Source: Candidatus Arthromitus sp. SFB-turkey
Lineage (GTDB): Bacteria > Bacillota > Clostridia > Clostridiales > Clostridiaceae
Assembly (NCBI RefSeq): GCF_001655775.1
Contig: NZ_LXFF01000030.1
Coordinates: forward strand, 3,130 to 67,129
Direction: 5' to 3'
Length of the DNA stretch: 64,000 bases
The position numbers were made by a program, and so were the translations under genes. Shown here one piece after another: positions 15,406-24,066 of the stretch; within the stretch, counting starts at the first letter, position 1, and every line of letters begins with the position of its first letter. Under the pieces are notes generated by a model. The model had not been told where the DNA came from, made no database searches, and was given only the letters and a program-made list of their open reading frames with translations.

Positions 15406-16098
15406 TTAAACAATTTCCCAATTAATTTCCTCTATTGAATTACTCTTCAAATATTCATTTGTTTTTGAAAAAGGTTTAGATGAAAAAAATCCTCTATGAG
15501 CAGAAAGACCACTTGGATGAGAGGATTTTATAATTAAATGTTTATTTTTATCTATTAAATTTTCCTTTTTTATAGCAAAATTACCCCATAAAATGAAAAC
15601 TAAATTTTCTCTTTCACAAGAAAGTAAACTTATAACTTTATCTGTAAACCTACTCCATCCAATTGATTTATGAGAATTAGCACAACTTTTCCTAACTGTT
15701 AAAACAGAATTTAAAAGAAGTACCCCTTGATTTGCCCATGAACTTAAATTACCATGATTAGGGATATTAATGTTAATATCTGTTTTTAACTCTTTAAAAA
15801 TATTTTTAAGAGAACTGGGAATACTAGAATTTTTCAAAACAGAAAAAGAAAGACCATGAGCTTGATTTTCACCATGATAAGGATCTTGTCCAAGTATTAC
15901 AACCTTAATTTCATCAAAATCTTTATATTTAAATGAATTAAATACCTGATCTTTAGAAGGAAAAATTTTAAAATTCTTATATTCCTCATTTAAAGTTTGA
16001 AATATTTCTCTAAAATATTTTTGATTATATTCATCTAAAATAATTTGTCTAAATTTTTCATGTATATTAAAAATATCAAATTCCTTTAATAAATCCAC
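15406..16098 (-). CDS. ung: Uracil-DNA glycosylase
   Basis: Ung removes uracil from DNA in base-excision repair. The 230-residue protein has the water-activating motif GQDPYHG (Asp72), QAHGLSFSV, the uracil-binding LILWGNFA region and the minor-groove loop HPSGLSAHRGF near residue 193, so it is a family-1 enzyme of normal length. It is apparently monocistronic and divergent from nadE. Confidence 0.97.
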   Translation of the reverse strand: MDLLKEFDIFNIHEKFRQIILDEYNQKYFREIFQTLNEEYKNFKIFPSKDQVFNSFKYKDFDEIKVVILGQDPYHGENQAHGLSFSVLKNSSIPSSLKNIFKELKTDININIPNHGNLSSWANQGVLLLNSVLTVRKSCANSHKSIGWSRFTDKVISLLSCERENLVFILWGNFAIKKENLIDKNKHLIIKSSHPSGLSAHRGFFSSKPFSKTNEYLKSNSIEEINWEIV

Positions 16099-16188
16099 AA
16101 ACTTACCTCTAATTTATGTTTTTAAAAAAATTTTTTTCTACATATTTAGTATAAAAACTATACTTATGAATTACAAGGAGAGAATTAA

Positions 16189-18090
16189 ATGAATTTTATA
16201 AGAGTTAGTGCTGCAAGCCCAAAAACTAATATTTGCGATATAGAATTTAACGTTTTAAACATAAAAAAATGTATAAATGAAGCTTTAAATAAAAAATCTA
16301 AAATTGTTGTTTTCCCTGAATTATCTATAACTTCTTATACATGTTTCGACTTATTTTTAAAAAGAACTACCCTTGAAAAAAGTTATGAGGGAATAAAAAA
16401 TATTTTAGAATTTTCAAAATCAAAAGATATTTTAATAATTTTAGGTGGAATATTTGAGTACAACAATTCACTTTTCAATTCAGCTTTTATAATACATAAA
16501 GGAAGAGTTCTCGGAATTACTCCAAAAACTTATCTTCCAAATTATCAAGAATTTTATGAAAAAAGGTATTTCACAGAAGGCTTTATTAAATTAACTAAAG
16601 TTAAATTTTTAAATGAAGAAACTTATTTTGGAACAGATATTTTATTTAGCTATAAAGACATTAAAATTGGAGTGGAAATATGTGAGGATTTGTGGGCGCC
16701 AATACCTAAAAGTTCTTACTTATCAATAAATGGTGCAAACATAATATGTAATCTATCAGCATCAAATGAAACGAACTTTAAACATGACTCAAGAAAAAAC
16801 CTAATTAGATTTCAAAGCGACAAATTAAATTGTGCCTATATTTATTCAAATTCAAATTCAACTGAATCAACTACAGATTTAATTTTCTCTTCTTACGCAT
16901 GTATATATGAAGATGGAAAAATGATTTCTGAATCAGATAGATTTAGCGATGAAAATGTTCTTATAACTGGACTAATAGATATTGATTCTTTAAACACTCA
17001 CAGAGTAAACAACATAACTTTCAGGGATTCATTTAAATATTACGAAAGGGACATGAAAGTAATTGAAGTGGATTTTGAAAACATGGACTTTGGAGTTTTT
17101 GACAAAAAAATAAATATAACTCCTTTCTTACATGAAGATGAAAACAAAAATTTTGAAATATTTGAAGAAATATTTTTAATGCAGGCTGCTTCTCTAAGAA
17201 AAAGATTAAATCACATAAAACAAGATAAAATAATTTTAGGTATAAGTGGAGGACTTGATTCAACTCTTGCACTAATTTCATGCCATAATGCATTTAAAAT
17301 TATGAACATTGAAAGTAAAAACATATTAGCTATAACTATGCCAGGTCTTGGAACATCTTCAAGAACAAAAAATAATGCAATAAATCTTTGTAATGAGTTA
17401 AATGTAACTTTAAAATCAATAGACATTACAAAAGCAATAAAACAACATTTTCTAGATATAGATCAAGATGAAAATTTATTTGATACAACATACGAAAATT
17501 CACAAGCCCGTGAAAGAACTCAAATACTTATGGATCTTGCTAATAAAGAAAATGCACTTTTAATTGGTACTGGAGATTTATCAGAAATAGCTTTAGGATT
17601 CTCAACTTATAATGGCGACCACATGAGTATGTACAATATAAATTGTTCCATACCAAAAACACTGATTAAACATCTTTTAAAACATTACTATGAAAATTAT
17701 AATGAATCTACAATTGTTCAAAATATATTAATTGATATAATAAATACTCCAATATCTCCTGAACTTCTTCCAACTGATGAAAACAATAATATACTTCAAA
17801 AAACAGAAAAAATAATAGGTCCCTATGAACTACATGACTTCTTTCTTTACCATTTCATTAAAAATAACCTATCTTTTGAAAAAATTAAATTTTTAGCTCT
17901 TAATGGTTTCAATGGAATTTATAATGAAAAACTTATAGAAGCTTCTCTAAATGTATTTATTAAGAAGTTTTTTCAAAACCAATTTAAAAGATCATCAATG
18001 CCAGACGGCCCTAAAATTACAGAAATTTCCTTATCTCCAAGAGGAGATTTAAAAATGAGTTCAGACTCTTCATACAATTCATTTATTTAA
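16189..18090 (+). CDS. nadE: Glutamine-dependent NAD+ synthetase
   Basis: The enzyme amidates deamido-NAD to NAD using glutamine. The first 280 residues form a nitrilase-type amidase, with Glu44 in FPELSITSYT, a Lys in GITPKTYLPNY and the nucleophile Cys in VEICEDLWAP. The synthetase follows, with the ATP-pyrophosphatase loop LGISGGLDSTLAL near residue 345 and ALLIGTGDLSEIALGFSTYNGDHMSMYNIN. The 633-residue length is that of the fused glutamine-dependent type. AAGGAG precedes the ATG, and a possible TATACT -10 lies about 20 bases upstream of it. Confidence 0.97.
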   Translation: MNFIRVSAASPKTNICDIEFNVLNIKKCINEALNKKSKIVVFPELSITSYTCFDLFLKRTTLEKSYEGIKNILEFSKSKDILIILGGIFEYNNSLFNSAFIIHKGRVLGITPKTYLPNYQEFYEKRYFTEGFIKLTKVKFLNEETYFGTDILFSYKDIKIGVEICEDLWAPIPKSSYLSINGANIICNLSASNETNFKHDSRKNLIRFQSDKLNCAYIYSNSNSTESTTDLIFSSYACIYEDGKMISESDRFSDENVLITGLIDIDSLNTHRVNNITFRDSFKYYERDMKVIEVDFENMDFGVFDKKINITPFLHEDENKNFEIFEEIFLMQAASLRKRLNHIKQDKIILGISGGLDSTLALISCHNAFKIMNIESKNILAITMPGLGTSSRTKNNAINLCNELNVTLKSIDITKAIKQHFLDIDQDENLFDTTYENSQARERTQILMDLANKENALLIGTGDLSEIALGFSTYNGDHMSMYNINCSIPKTLIKHLLKHYYENYNESTIVQNILIDIINTPISPELLPTDENNNILQKTEKIIGPYELHDFFLYHFIKNNLSFEKIKFLALNGFNGIYNEKLIEASLNVFIKKFFQNQFKRSSMPDGPKITEISLSPRGDLKMSSDSSYNSFI

Positions 18091-18116
18091 AAAGTTATGC
18101 TTTAAGTATAACTTTT
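18090..18116 (+). terminator. Terminator of nadE
   Basis: The stem AAAAGTTAT (18090-18098) with ATAACTTTT (18108-18116) is followed by a T-rich tail and begins at the nadE stop codon. Confidence 0.8.
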
Positions 18117-18252
18117 TATTTTTTATAAAATAAAAAAATTTTTTATCACAAATTATAAAAAATGAATATTATGCATTATAAACAAATTAAAAAAATTATA
18201 AAAAACTAACTTAAATAAATTATGTTTAAGATCTTAAGGAGGACTTCTTACT

Positions 18253-18660
18253 ATGAAAAATAGTAATCTTCAAAATGTACTTGGTAATTCTATTGATGTA
18301 AAATTAACAGATAATATAACAAGAAATTACTCTGAAATAAGAGCTGATATACCAGTTAGCCAATACAGATCAATTCGTCTTTGGGGACAGGTAAGAGATT
18401 CTGCTGGAAACCCAATTCCATATGCTTTACTAAAATTAGTTAAATCTACAAATGGAAATGATTACTGCGGAATTGCACACACAACAGCAGACTGTCAAGG
18501 ATTTTATCAATTTGATTTATGTCCAGATGATGGTGCTGAATACAAAATACTCGCATCTAAATCAAATGCAGGTGCAGAACTAACAATGCACAACTCAGGA
18601 AACTGTCCTACATCACAAGCATCATATGATCCATGTTCAGATTGTCCTTGCAATGACTAA
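18253..18660 (+). CDS. Small carboxypeptidase-regulatory-like protein with Cys-rich tail
   Basis: The 135-residue protein has a very strong AAGGAGG box. Residues 40-110 form a Cna-B/carboxypeptidase-regulatory-like sandwich: IRLWGQVRDSAGNPIPYALLKLVK, then TTADCQGFYQFDLCPDDGAEYKILASKS. The tail is Cys-rich (CPTSQASYDPCSDCPCND). There is no signal peptide or anchor. Small leaderless proteins of this kind in Clostridia and Bacilli are found in spore coats or exosporium, where cysteines allow cross-linking; that assignment is inference. It is alone on the plus strand between two terminators. Cross-links could also form within the fold, since C-G and D-C pairs are spaced as in disulfide sandwiches. 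Confidence 0.75.
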   Translation: MKNSNLQNVLGNSIDVKLTDNITRNYSEIRADIPVSQYRSIRLWGQVRDSAGNPIPYALLKLVKSTNGNDYCGIAHTTADCQGFYQFDLCPDDGAEYKILASKSNAGAELTMHNSGNCPTSQASYDPCSDCPCND

Positions 18661-18666
18661 AAAATT

Positions 18667-18693
18667 AAAGAGACTTTATATAAAGTCTCTTTT
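18667..18693. terminator. Bidirectional terminator
   Basis: The stem AAGAGACTTTA with TAAAGTCTCTT and flanking A/T runs separates the Cys-rich protein gene (+) and the exported 552-aa gene (-). Confidence 0.85.
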
Positions 18694-20352
18694 TTATTTA
18701 CTCAATCCAGATAACGTCTTACTCATACTTGAAACACCACTTACAACTGGTGCTGCATATCTACTATACAACTTAGCTGCCTTTCTAAGTTTTGATGCAA
18801 CTTCTGAAACTAAATTTTCATATTTTATAACATCTCCTAACCATAGCACCCCTGCTTTAGACTTAGTTACCCCTCTCCAAATACCATCATCTAATTGATA
18901 TGCCACTGTTTGAGATTTACCATTAATTTCTATTTCTTCAAGTATAACTCTTTTAGTCTCACCCCATTTATTCTTAGCTTCAACAATATTAATTTTTCTA
19001 TATATTGATGCTTGCTCTCTAGATAAAATATAAGCAAACATATTTCCTCCTTTTTCTAAAACATTACGATACTCTCCATCTTTTTCTAAAACTGCAAATT
19101 TTTCTTCTCCTGTATCACTTATATATTTATATACAGGTTTCTCAATTACTTCCTTAATTCCTTCTGTTTCAAAATATCCTGTTTTATAAAAAGTATATAT
19201 AGTATTACCTTGATAAGATCTTTCAATTTTTTCACCATTATTCCTAAGTTTAATACTAGTTATGTCACCAAATTCATTCATATATATTGACAACTGATTT
19301 TCTCCGTCTCCATTAAACCTATAAATATCTTCAACTCCAGTAATTTCAACATCTCCACTATAATCTCTTACCGCATCGAGTAATATTTTTTTATTTGAAC
19401 CCTTAGTTTTAAAAACTTTATCTATTAACTCTTGACTATCTGTCTGAGGATTAAGATCTATTTTTTCTACAATTGAAGCAGATTTCTTATAATAAATAAC
19501 ATCATGATATCGCTTATCTAACCTAGAACCTTTATTATAAACCATAACAGATTTTAACTCATTATCATTTGATAAAAACGCTTGCATTAAATTACCTTTT
19601 TCCCCAGTAAATACAAAAATTTTTTCCAATCCATCCCCCTGAATATCGGCATCATATTTATCTAGTGCCTCAAACAAAATTTCGTGATTCAACCCTTTGG
19701 TCTTATGAACTAAATCTATTAATTCTTGACTATCCTCTTGAACTTTATAAGATTGTTTCAAAGGAACTTTTTTCCTTACAGCAGGGTCACCTCCAGCAGA
19801 TGACTCCGGCACACCAGTTTTTATAGTACTAGTTTTAGGAAGTGTTTGTTCTCCATCATTAAATATATAATTCCCTCTAGTTTTATTAAAATCAATTTTC
19901 CTACCACTAATTTTTAATTGAACTTTATGAATTTCACCTGTATTGCCATCCATATTAACCTTAACTTTAAAATCATTTCCTTCACTCCTATGAGTATAAA
20001 TTTTTTCTCCAGTTTGAGTGTTTCTCTTATATTTATCCGGTTCATATTTTAACAAATCAACAATAGGTTGCATAGGTATTTTCCTATCACTAATACTTAC
20101 TTGATTTTCCAAACTACTCAACAAACTATTCCTTTTACCTAATTCCTTAGGAGAATCCCACTTAACGCTAGTAATATTACTTAATCTACCTGACTTTCCT
20201 GAAGTCTTAGATGAAGAACCAAATATAGATGTCAATGACTTCTTTCCGAACATAGCTTTAGACTCATGACTTTGTAAAAATAATATTGATGCTCCAGACA
20301 ATAATGAAACTACTGCAGACTTTTTAAAATTCATATTTTTTTTATTTCTCAT
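18694..20352 (-). CDS. Exported repeat protein of unrecognised family (larger of a pair)
   Basis: The start is set at the ATG at 20352, with GAGGTT nine bases upstream (20362-20367); it gives a signal peptide (KKSAVVSLLSGASILFLQ, ending near SKA). The 552-residue product has a Ser/Gly/Lys-rich N-terminal region. It then has three beta-rich units, two of which are clearly tandem repeats opening DSQELIDLVHKTKG (about residue 228) and DSQELIDKVFKTKG (about 316). Each continues NHEILFEALDKY... IFVFTGEKGN or NKKILLDAVRDY... IYRFNGDGEN. The C-terminus is helical with YAAPVVSGVSSMSK. The upstream 235-aa protein shares a shortened unit (INHGVLQTAIDKLGN... VFVLSGDSGS) and the ending NYAAPVVSS. I do not recognise the family; secretion and partnership are inferred. 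Confidence 0.72.
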   Translation of the reverse strand: MRNKKNMNFKKSAVVSLLSGASILFLQSHESKAMFGKKSLTSIFGSSSKTSGKSGRLSNITSVKWDSPKELGKRNSLLSSLENQVSISDRKIPMQPIVDLLKYEPDKYKRNTQTGEKIYTHRSEGNDFKVKVNMDGNTGEIHKVQLKISGRKIDFNKTRGNYIFNDGEQTLPKTSTIKTGVPESSAGGDPAVRKKVPLKQSYKVQEDSQELIDLVHKTKGLNHEILFEALDKYDADIQGDGLEKIFVFTGEKGNLMQAFLSNDNELKSVMVYNKGSRLDKRYHDVIYYKKSASIVEKIDLNPQTDSQELIDKVFKTKGSNKKILLDAVRDYSGDVEITGVEDIYRFNGDGENQLSIYMNEFGDITSIKLRNNGEKIERSYQGNTIYTFYKTGYFETEGIKEVIEKPVYKYISDTGEEKFAVLEKDGEYRNVLEKGGNMFAYILSREQASIYRKINIVEAKNKWGETKRVILEEIEINGKSQTVAYQLDDGIWRGVTKSKAGVLWLGDVIKYENLVSEVASKLRKAAKLYSRYAAPVVSGVSSMSKTLSGLSK

Positions 20353-20374
20353 ATATATCTTAACCTCATAAATT

Positions 20375-21082
20375 TCAATCAATAACTTTAGCTTTAATAC
20401 TTGAAACAACAGGTGCCGCGTAATTAAAAACTTCTTGCTTCAATTCACTAACTTTATTTTTTAAATCAATTGAAATAGAATTTTCATCTATTTGATGTCC
20501 CAAATAATATTTAGTATTATTTCTACCACCAACTGGTAATACGTCACGTAAAATACCATTTCCAACATCAACAGCCACAGACCCACTGTCTCCACTTAAA
20601 ACAAAAACAACTCTTTCATTACCCAACTTATCAATAGCTGTCTGTAAAACACCATGATTTATTCTGTCAAAAATTTTCATTTCTGGAACAGACAACGTCT
20701 TTGAATAACTACCATTTCCTAAGTTTGTAACTAAAATTTCTTCATCGCCTTCTTCAACCTTTGTAAAATTAATAGTTAATCCTTCAGAATTTTTGCGAGT
20801 ATAAATTGGCAACCTTACACTTTTACCGCCTGGCACTTGAAATTCACCTATTTTATGAGCAACATTACCAAAATCTCCATTACTGAGATTTAAAGGATTC
20901 AAATTTTTTGATGAATTTTTTAAAGCCATTCTTTTAACCACATAACTACTATATGTACTCACACCTGATGTTACAGTTTTCTTAATAACCGCACTTGCAC
21001 CATATTTACTTCCCAAAATTAAAGCAGAACCTAAACAAGCTGAAAATGTTAACATTTTTTTATCAAAAACACTTTTCAACAT
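20375..21082 (-). CDS. Exported protein of unrecognised family (smaller of a pair)
   Basis: The 235-residue product starts at the ATG at 21082, whose ribosome site is weak (GGGGA about 13 bases upstream). An alternative ATG follows nine codons later, and an upstream TTG at 21139 is possible. The hydrophobic leader MLTFSACLGSALILGSKYGASA suggests export. The body is beta-rich, with one unit homologous in layout to those of the 552-aa neighbour: INHGVLQTAIDKLGNERVVFVLSGDSGS. The C-terminus, LKNKVSELKQEVFNYAAPVVSSIKAK, parallels that neighbour's ending. The two genes are 22 bases apart and form an operon. No catalytic motif is visible. Confidence 0.68.
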   Translation of the reverse strand: MLKSVFDKKMLTFSACLGSALILGSKYGASAVIKKTVTSGVSTYSSYVVKRMALKNSSKNLNPLNLSNGDFGNVAHKIGEFQVPGGKSVRLPIYTRKNSEGLTINFTKVEEGDEEILVTNLGNGSYSKTLSVPEMKIFDRINHGVLQTAIDKLGNERVVFVLSGDSGSVAVDVGNGILRDVLPVGGRNNTKYYLGHQIDENSISIDLKNKVSELKQEVFNYAAPVVSSIKAKVID

Positions 21083-21407
21083 AATTTCACTAACATCCCC
21101 ACAACATACAAAATATAAATATGTGAATCTTAAATTCAAATATTTTAAAAATTTAAAAATAATTCACATTTAGTTAAAATATCTGAACTATAGTCTAAAT
21201 AAAATAAAATTTTTTGTCAACTTTTTTTAAATTAACCTAAAAAACAAAAAAAGCATGGAAATAAACTCTTAAAAAGTTTAAATACATGCTTAATTCAATT
21301 TAAATATTTACTAAAATTAACTAATAAATCTATATATATAAAATCTATATAAAACTAAATTATAACCTCTTAAATTGTTACGAAACAAAAATGAACACTA
21401 ATTCATT
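21083..21407. other. Intergenic region between arsR and the exported pair
   Basis: This 325-base AT-rich stretch contains one clear hairpin (21251-21292, listed separately) and presumably the promoter of the exported pair in its lower-coordinate half, although I cannot pick a convincing -35/-10. A possible upstream TTG start of the small exported protein lies at 21139. No RNA gene or further coding sequence is apparent. Confidence 0.5.
21251..21292 (-). terminator. Terminator of arsR
   Basis: A two-part hairpin has an outer stem AAGCATG with CATGCTT and an inner stem AAACT with AGTTT. It is followed on the minus strand by T7, about 115 bases past the arsR stop. Confidence 0.7.
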
Positions 21408-21692
21408 TTAATACCCATAATTTTCCTTTAAAACTTCTATTAGTTTCCCTAAATTTTTATCATTTATAGAATATGTAATAGCCAATCCTGATTTATGAGA
21501 AACTAATATCTTATGGGCCTTTAACGTTGATAAATGTTGAGATAGTGCTGATTGGGTTACATGATTAAGCCTACTATGAAGCTCACTTACTGTCATAGGT
21601 CTCTCTAAAAGATAACAAACTATATTTAGTCTATTTTCATTCGATAAAACCCTTAAAATTTCTGCTACTTCTTTAACATTTGCAATCATCAT
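21408..21692 (-). CDS. ArsR/SmtB family transcriptional repressor
   Basis: The 94-residue winged-helix protein has the family opening VKEVAEILRVLSNENRLNIVCYLLERPMTVSELHSRL and the recognition helix TQSALSQHLSTLKAHKILVSHKSG. The metal-box cysteines of ArsR (CVC) are missing and only one Cys is present, so the inducer may be a non-metal signal or a metal bound at another site. No efflux gene is co-transcribed. Two adjacent ATGs (21692, 21689) are possible starts, with AGAGG about 12 bases upstream. A perfect 16-bp palindrome abutting its promoter suggests self-repression. Confidence 0.9.
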   Translation of the reverse strand: MMIANVKEVAEILRVLSNENRLNIVCYLLERPMTVSELHSRLNHVTQSALSQHLSTLKAHKILVSHKSGLAITYSINDKNLGKLIEVLKENYGY

Positions 21693-21744
21693 AAAGCATT
21701 TAATCCTCTTTCATTTTTATAATTCTTGAAACTTATTACTATAT

Positions 21745-21788
21745 AATATAATATTAAAACGTATGTTTGTAAATGAATATATATTCAT
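21745..21788 (-). promoter_or_regulatory. arsR promoter with palindromic operator
   Basis: On the minus strand a -35 TTTACA (21768-21773) and a -10 TATATT (21745-21750) are 17 bases apart. A perfect palindrome, ATGAATATATATTCAT (21773-21788), touches the -35. This sequence is of the type bound by SmtB/CzrA-like repressors (TGAA-N-TTCA half-sites). Confidence 0.72.
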
Positions 21789-21921
21789 AAAAACAAATTA
21801 TTTACTTAAATTCATGATTTACTATTTTATTTTTTAAAAAATAATTACTAAAATTTGAATTTTTTACCATAATTTTTATTTATATCATTTATCTTTTACA
21901 TAAATTAATTTTTTAAACAAA

Positions 21922-21948
21922 AAGAGTTAATCTATACGATTAACTCTT
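21922..21948 (-). terminator. Terminator overlapping the 3' end of the MATE gene
   Basis: The stem AAGAGTTAATC (21922-21932) with GATTAACTCTT (21938-21948) is followed by a T-run on the minus strand. The last codons and the TAG stop (21932-21934) of the MATE gene form one arm and the loop. Confidence 0.85.
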
Positions 21949-23272
21949 CTTTATTTTTTAAATTATTCCTAAAAATAACAATTATACAAACTAAAAATCC
22001 TAACATCTCTGCAAACGGAAATACAAGCCAAACACCTAAAATATTAAGTTTAGGAACTAAAATTAAAAATCCTAAAATAACAAATACTATTCCAGATGAC
22101 ATAGATATAAGAATTGATTTTTTAGCTTTATTTACAGACTGAAAAAAATATATTGTAACAATATTAAAAGCCATGAACATACATCCTATAAAATAAACTC
22201 TCATTCCATGAGCTGTTATATTTATTAATTCAATATCATCTTTTGTAAAAAGTTTTGATAAATTTTCTGCAAATATATAAACAAAAATATAAGATAAAAT
22301 TCCAAATATAACTGAAGTTGAAAATCCATACACAAATGATTTTTTAGCTCTCTTTAACATGTTTGCACCATAATTTAAACTTACTATAGGCTGAATACTT
22401 TGTGCAATTCCTGAAAATATACAAATTAAAACATATGATACATTTAATAAAATTCCATAAGCTGCAACATAAGTATTTCCACCTAATCTAACTAACACAT
22501 TGTTAAACAAAAATATGGTAATTCCACGACAAAACTCTAGTATAAAAGTTCCAAATCCATTACCTAAAATTTTTTTAATAAGCCTAAAATCAAATCTTAT
22601 TTTACAAAGTTTAAGAGAATTATTTTTTGTTTTAAAATGAATCAAAAGAATTAATATATTTACTATAGGAGACATAACAGTAGCCATAACAGCTCCTCTC
22701 ATGCCTAAATTAAATTCAAATATAAAAATATAATCAAAAATTACATTAACAAGATTAGCAACAATAGTTGCAATCATAGCAAGCTTTGGATTTTTATCAT
22801 TTCTTATAAAACATCCTAAAACTCCAGCAATTAAAAAAGCCCAAGTAAAACCTACAAGAATCGAAAAATATTCACGAAATAAACCCTTTATTTCTTCACT
22901 TGTTCCTAAAAGAACTCCTATTTCATCAACAAATATTACCCCTAAAATAGAAATTATAATTCCTAAAACAAGAGTAAAGACCATAGCATTAGTAAAAATT
23001 TTATTTCCATCTTCACCATTTTTCTCAGATCGATTTATGGAAAGTATATTTGATCCTCCAATACCAATACACAAAAAAAGTGATGTAAATAAAGTAAAAA
23101 GTGGAACTGAAATATTTAGTGCTGCAAGACCATATCTTCCTACTCCAACTCCAACAAACATAGTATCAACAAATATATATAAAGATATTGCAATAGACGA
23201 TAAAACACCTGGAATTAAATATCTAATAAATATTTTTCTTAAGTCATCTCTTAATAAATCAATTTTTTTCAT
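21932..23272 (-). CDS. MATE family efflux transporter
   Basis: The 446-residue protein has twelve hydrophobic segments. Its N-terminal signature is FIRYLIPGVLSSIAISLYIFVDTMFVGVGVGRYGLAALNIS, with SINRSEKNGEDGNKIFTNAM after it and a second half beginning GNGFGTFILEFCRGITIFLFN, typical of MATE (MepA/NorM-like) Na+- or H+-driven exporters. GAGG precedes the ATG by six bases. It lies eight bases after cwlD in the same orientation, so both may be read together. Exported compound unknown. Confidence 0.92.
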   Translation of the reverse strand: MKKIDLLRDDLRKIFIRYLIPGVLSSIAISLYIFVDTMFVGVGVGRYGLAALNISVPLFTLFTSLFLCIGIGGSNILSINRSEKNGEDGNKIFTNAMVFTLVLGIIISILGVIFVDEIGVLLGTSEEIKGLFREYFSILVGFTWAFLIAGVLGCFIRNDKNPKLAMIATIVANLVNVIFDYIFIFEFNLGMRGAVMATVMSPIVNILILLIHFKTKNNSLKLCKIRFDFRLIKKILGNGFGTFILEFCRGITIFLFNNVLVRLGGNTYVAAYGILLNVSYVLICIFSGIAQSIQPIVSLNYGANMLKRAKKSFVYGFSTSVIFGILSYIFVYIFAENLSKLFTKDDIELINITAHGMRVYFIGCMFMAFNIVTIYFFQSVNKAKKSILISMSSGIVFVILGFLILVPKLNILGVWLVFPFAEMLGFLVCIIVIFRNNLKNKEELIV

Positions 23273-23280
23273 ATTAACCT

Positions 23281-23967
23281 CTACTTAATTTCATTAAAAT
23301 AATTTAAAATTCCATTTAATATACAATAAACTATAATATCTTGTCCTTCCTCCGAAATCAAATATTTTTCATCTTCACTATTTGTAATAAAACCTAGCTC
23401 TAATAAAACTCCTGTTATGTTTGTGTATCTTAAAATTCCTAAACTTTTTTCATTAGTCTCTTTAATTCCTCTATCTTTTGTGTATTCAATAGAAGATAAT
23501 TCATCTTGTATGCTTTCAGCTAATAAATAACTTTTATCATCTAAAAATCTACTGTAACTTTCAACTCCTTTTGCACTTTCTACATCTGATCCATTTAAAT
23601 GAATAGATAAAAATATATCTGCATTTCGTGCATTTATAAATTTTGCCCTGTTAATTATATCACTTCTTACAGTATTTCCAAGAGCCTTATCACTTTTCCT
23701 TGTAAAATAAACCTTAAAATTATTTTCCTCAAGTTTTTCTCCTAATTTTAAAGATATATCAAGAACAACGTCTTTCTCATTAACATTATTTTGACTAATA
23801 GCACCAGTATCTTCTCCACCATGACCTGGATCTATAACAATAATTCCACTATAAATCTCTTCATTTATTGAAACAACTTCTCTTTTTTCTTTAGAAATTA
23901 AGAAATTCATAAATATTATTCCCATAACAAATAAACTTAAAAAAATTAATATCTTTAGTATTTTCAT
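23281..23967 (-). CDS. cwlD: N-acetylmuramoyl-L-alanine amidase, CwlD-like
   Basis: This is a zinc amidase of the Amidase_3 family with 228 residues and an N-terminal signal anchor (IFLSLFVMGIIFMNFLI). Zinc ligands appear in IDPGHGGEDTG and in IFLSIHLNGS, a further ligand Glu in NEKDVVLDIS, and the catalytic Glu in GVLLELGFITNSED. Size, single domain and anchor fit CwlD, which makes the muramic-delta-lactam of the spore cortex during sporulation. A vegetative amidase with wall-binding domains is excluded because such domains are absent. The gene supports an endospore-forming host. Confidence 0.88.
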   Translation of the reverse strand: MKILKILIFLSLFVMGIIFMNFLISKEKREVVSINEEIYSGIIVIDPGHGGEDTGAISQNNVNEKDVVLDISLKLGEKLEENNFKVYFTRKSDKALGNTVRSDIINRAKFINARNADIFLSIHLNGSDVESAKGVESYSRFLDDKSYLLAESIQDELSSIEYTKDRGIKETNEKSLGILRYTNITGVLLELGFITNSEDEKYLISEEGQDIIVYCILNGILNYFNEIK

Positions 23968-24034
23968 AAATCACCATTTGTAAAATATATTGATTACCTC
24001 ATAATACTACAAATATACCTTTAAACGCAAAAAT

Positions 24035-24066
24035 AAAATGGAAATTATTTATATAATTTCCATTTT
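24035..24066 (-). terminator. Terminator of the mannitol operon
   Basis: The 13-bp stem AAAATGGAAATTA (24035-24047) with TAATTTCCATTTT (24054-24066) ends at the mtlD stop codon and leads into A/T-rich sequence. Confidence 0.8.

Noticed and set aside
21378-21386. Recurring TTACGAAAC-like word upstream of several minus-strand genes (also 40322-40330 and 53746-53754)
   Set aside because: A nine-base word of this composition is expected by chance about once in both strands of a window this size; the third copy differs, and contexts are not equivalent.
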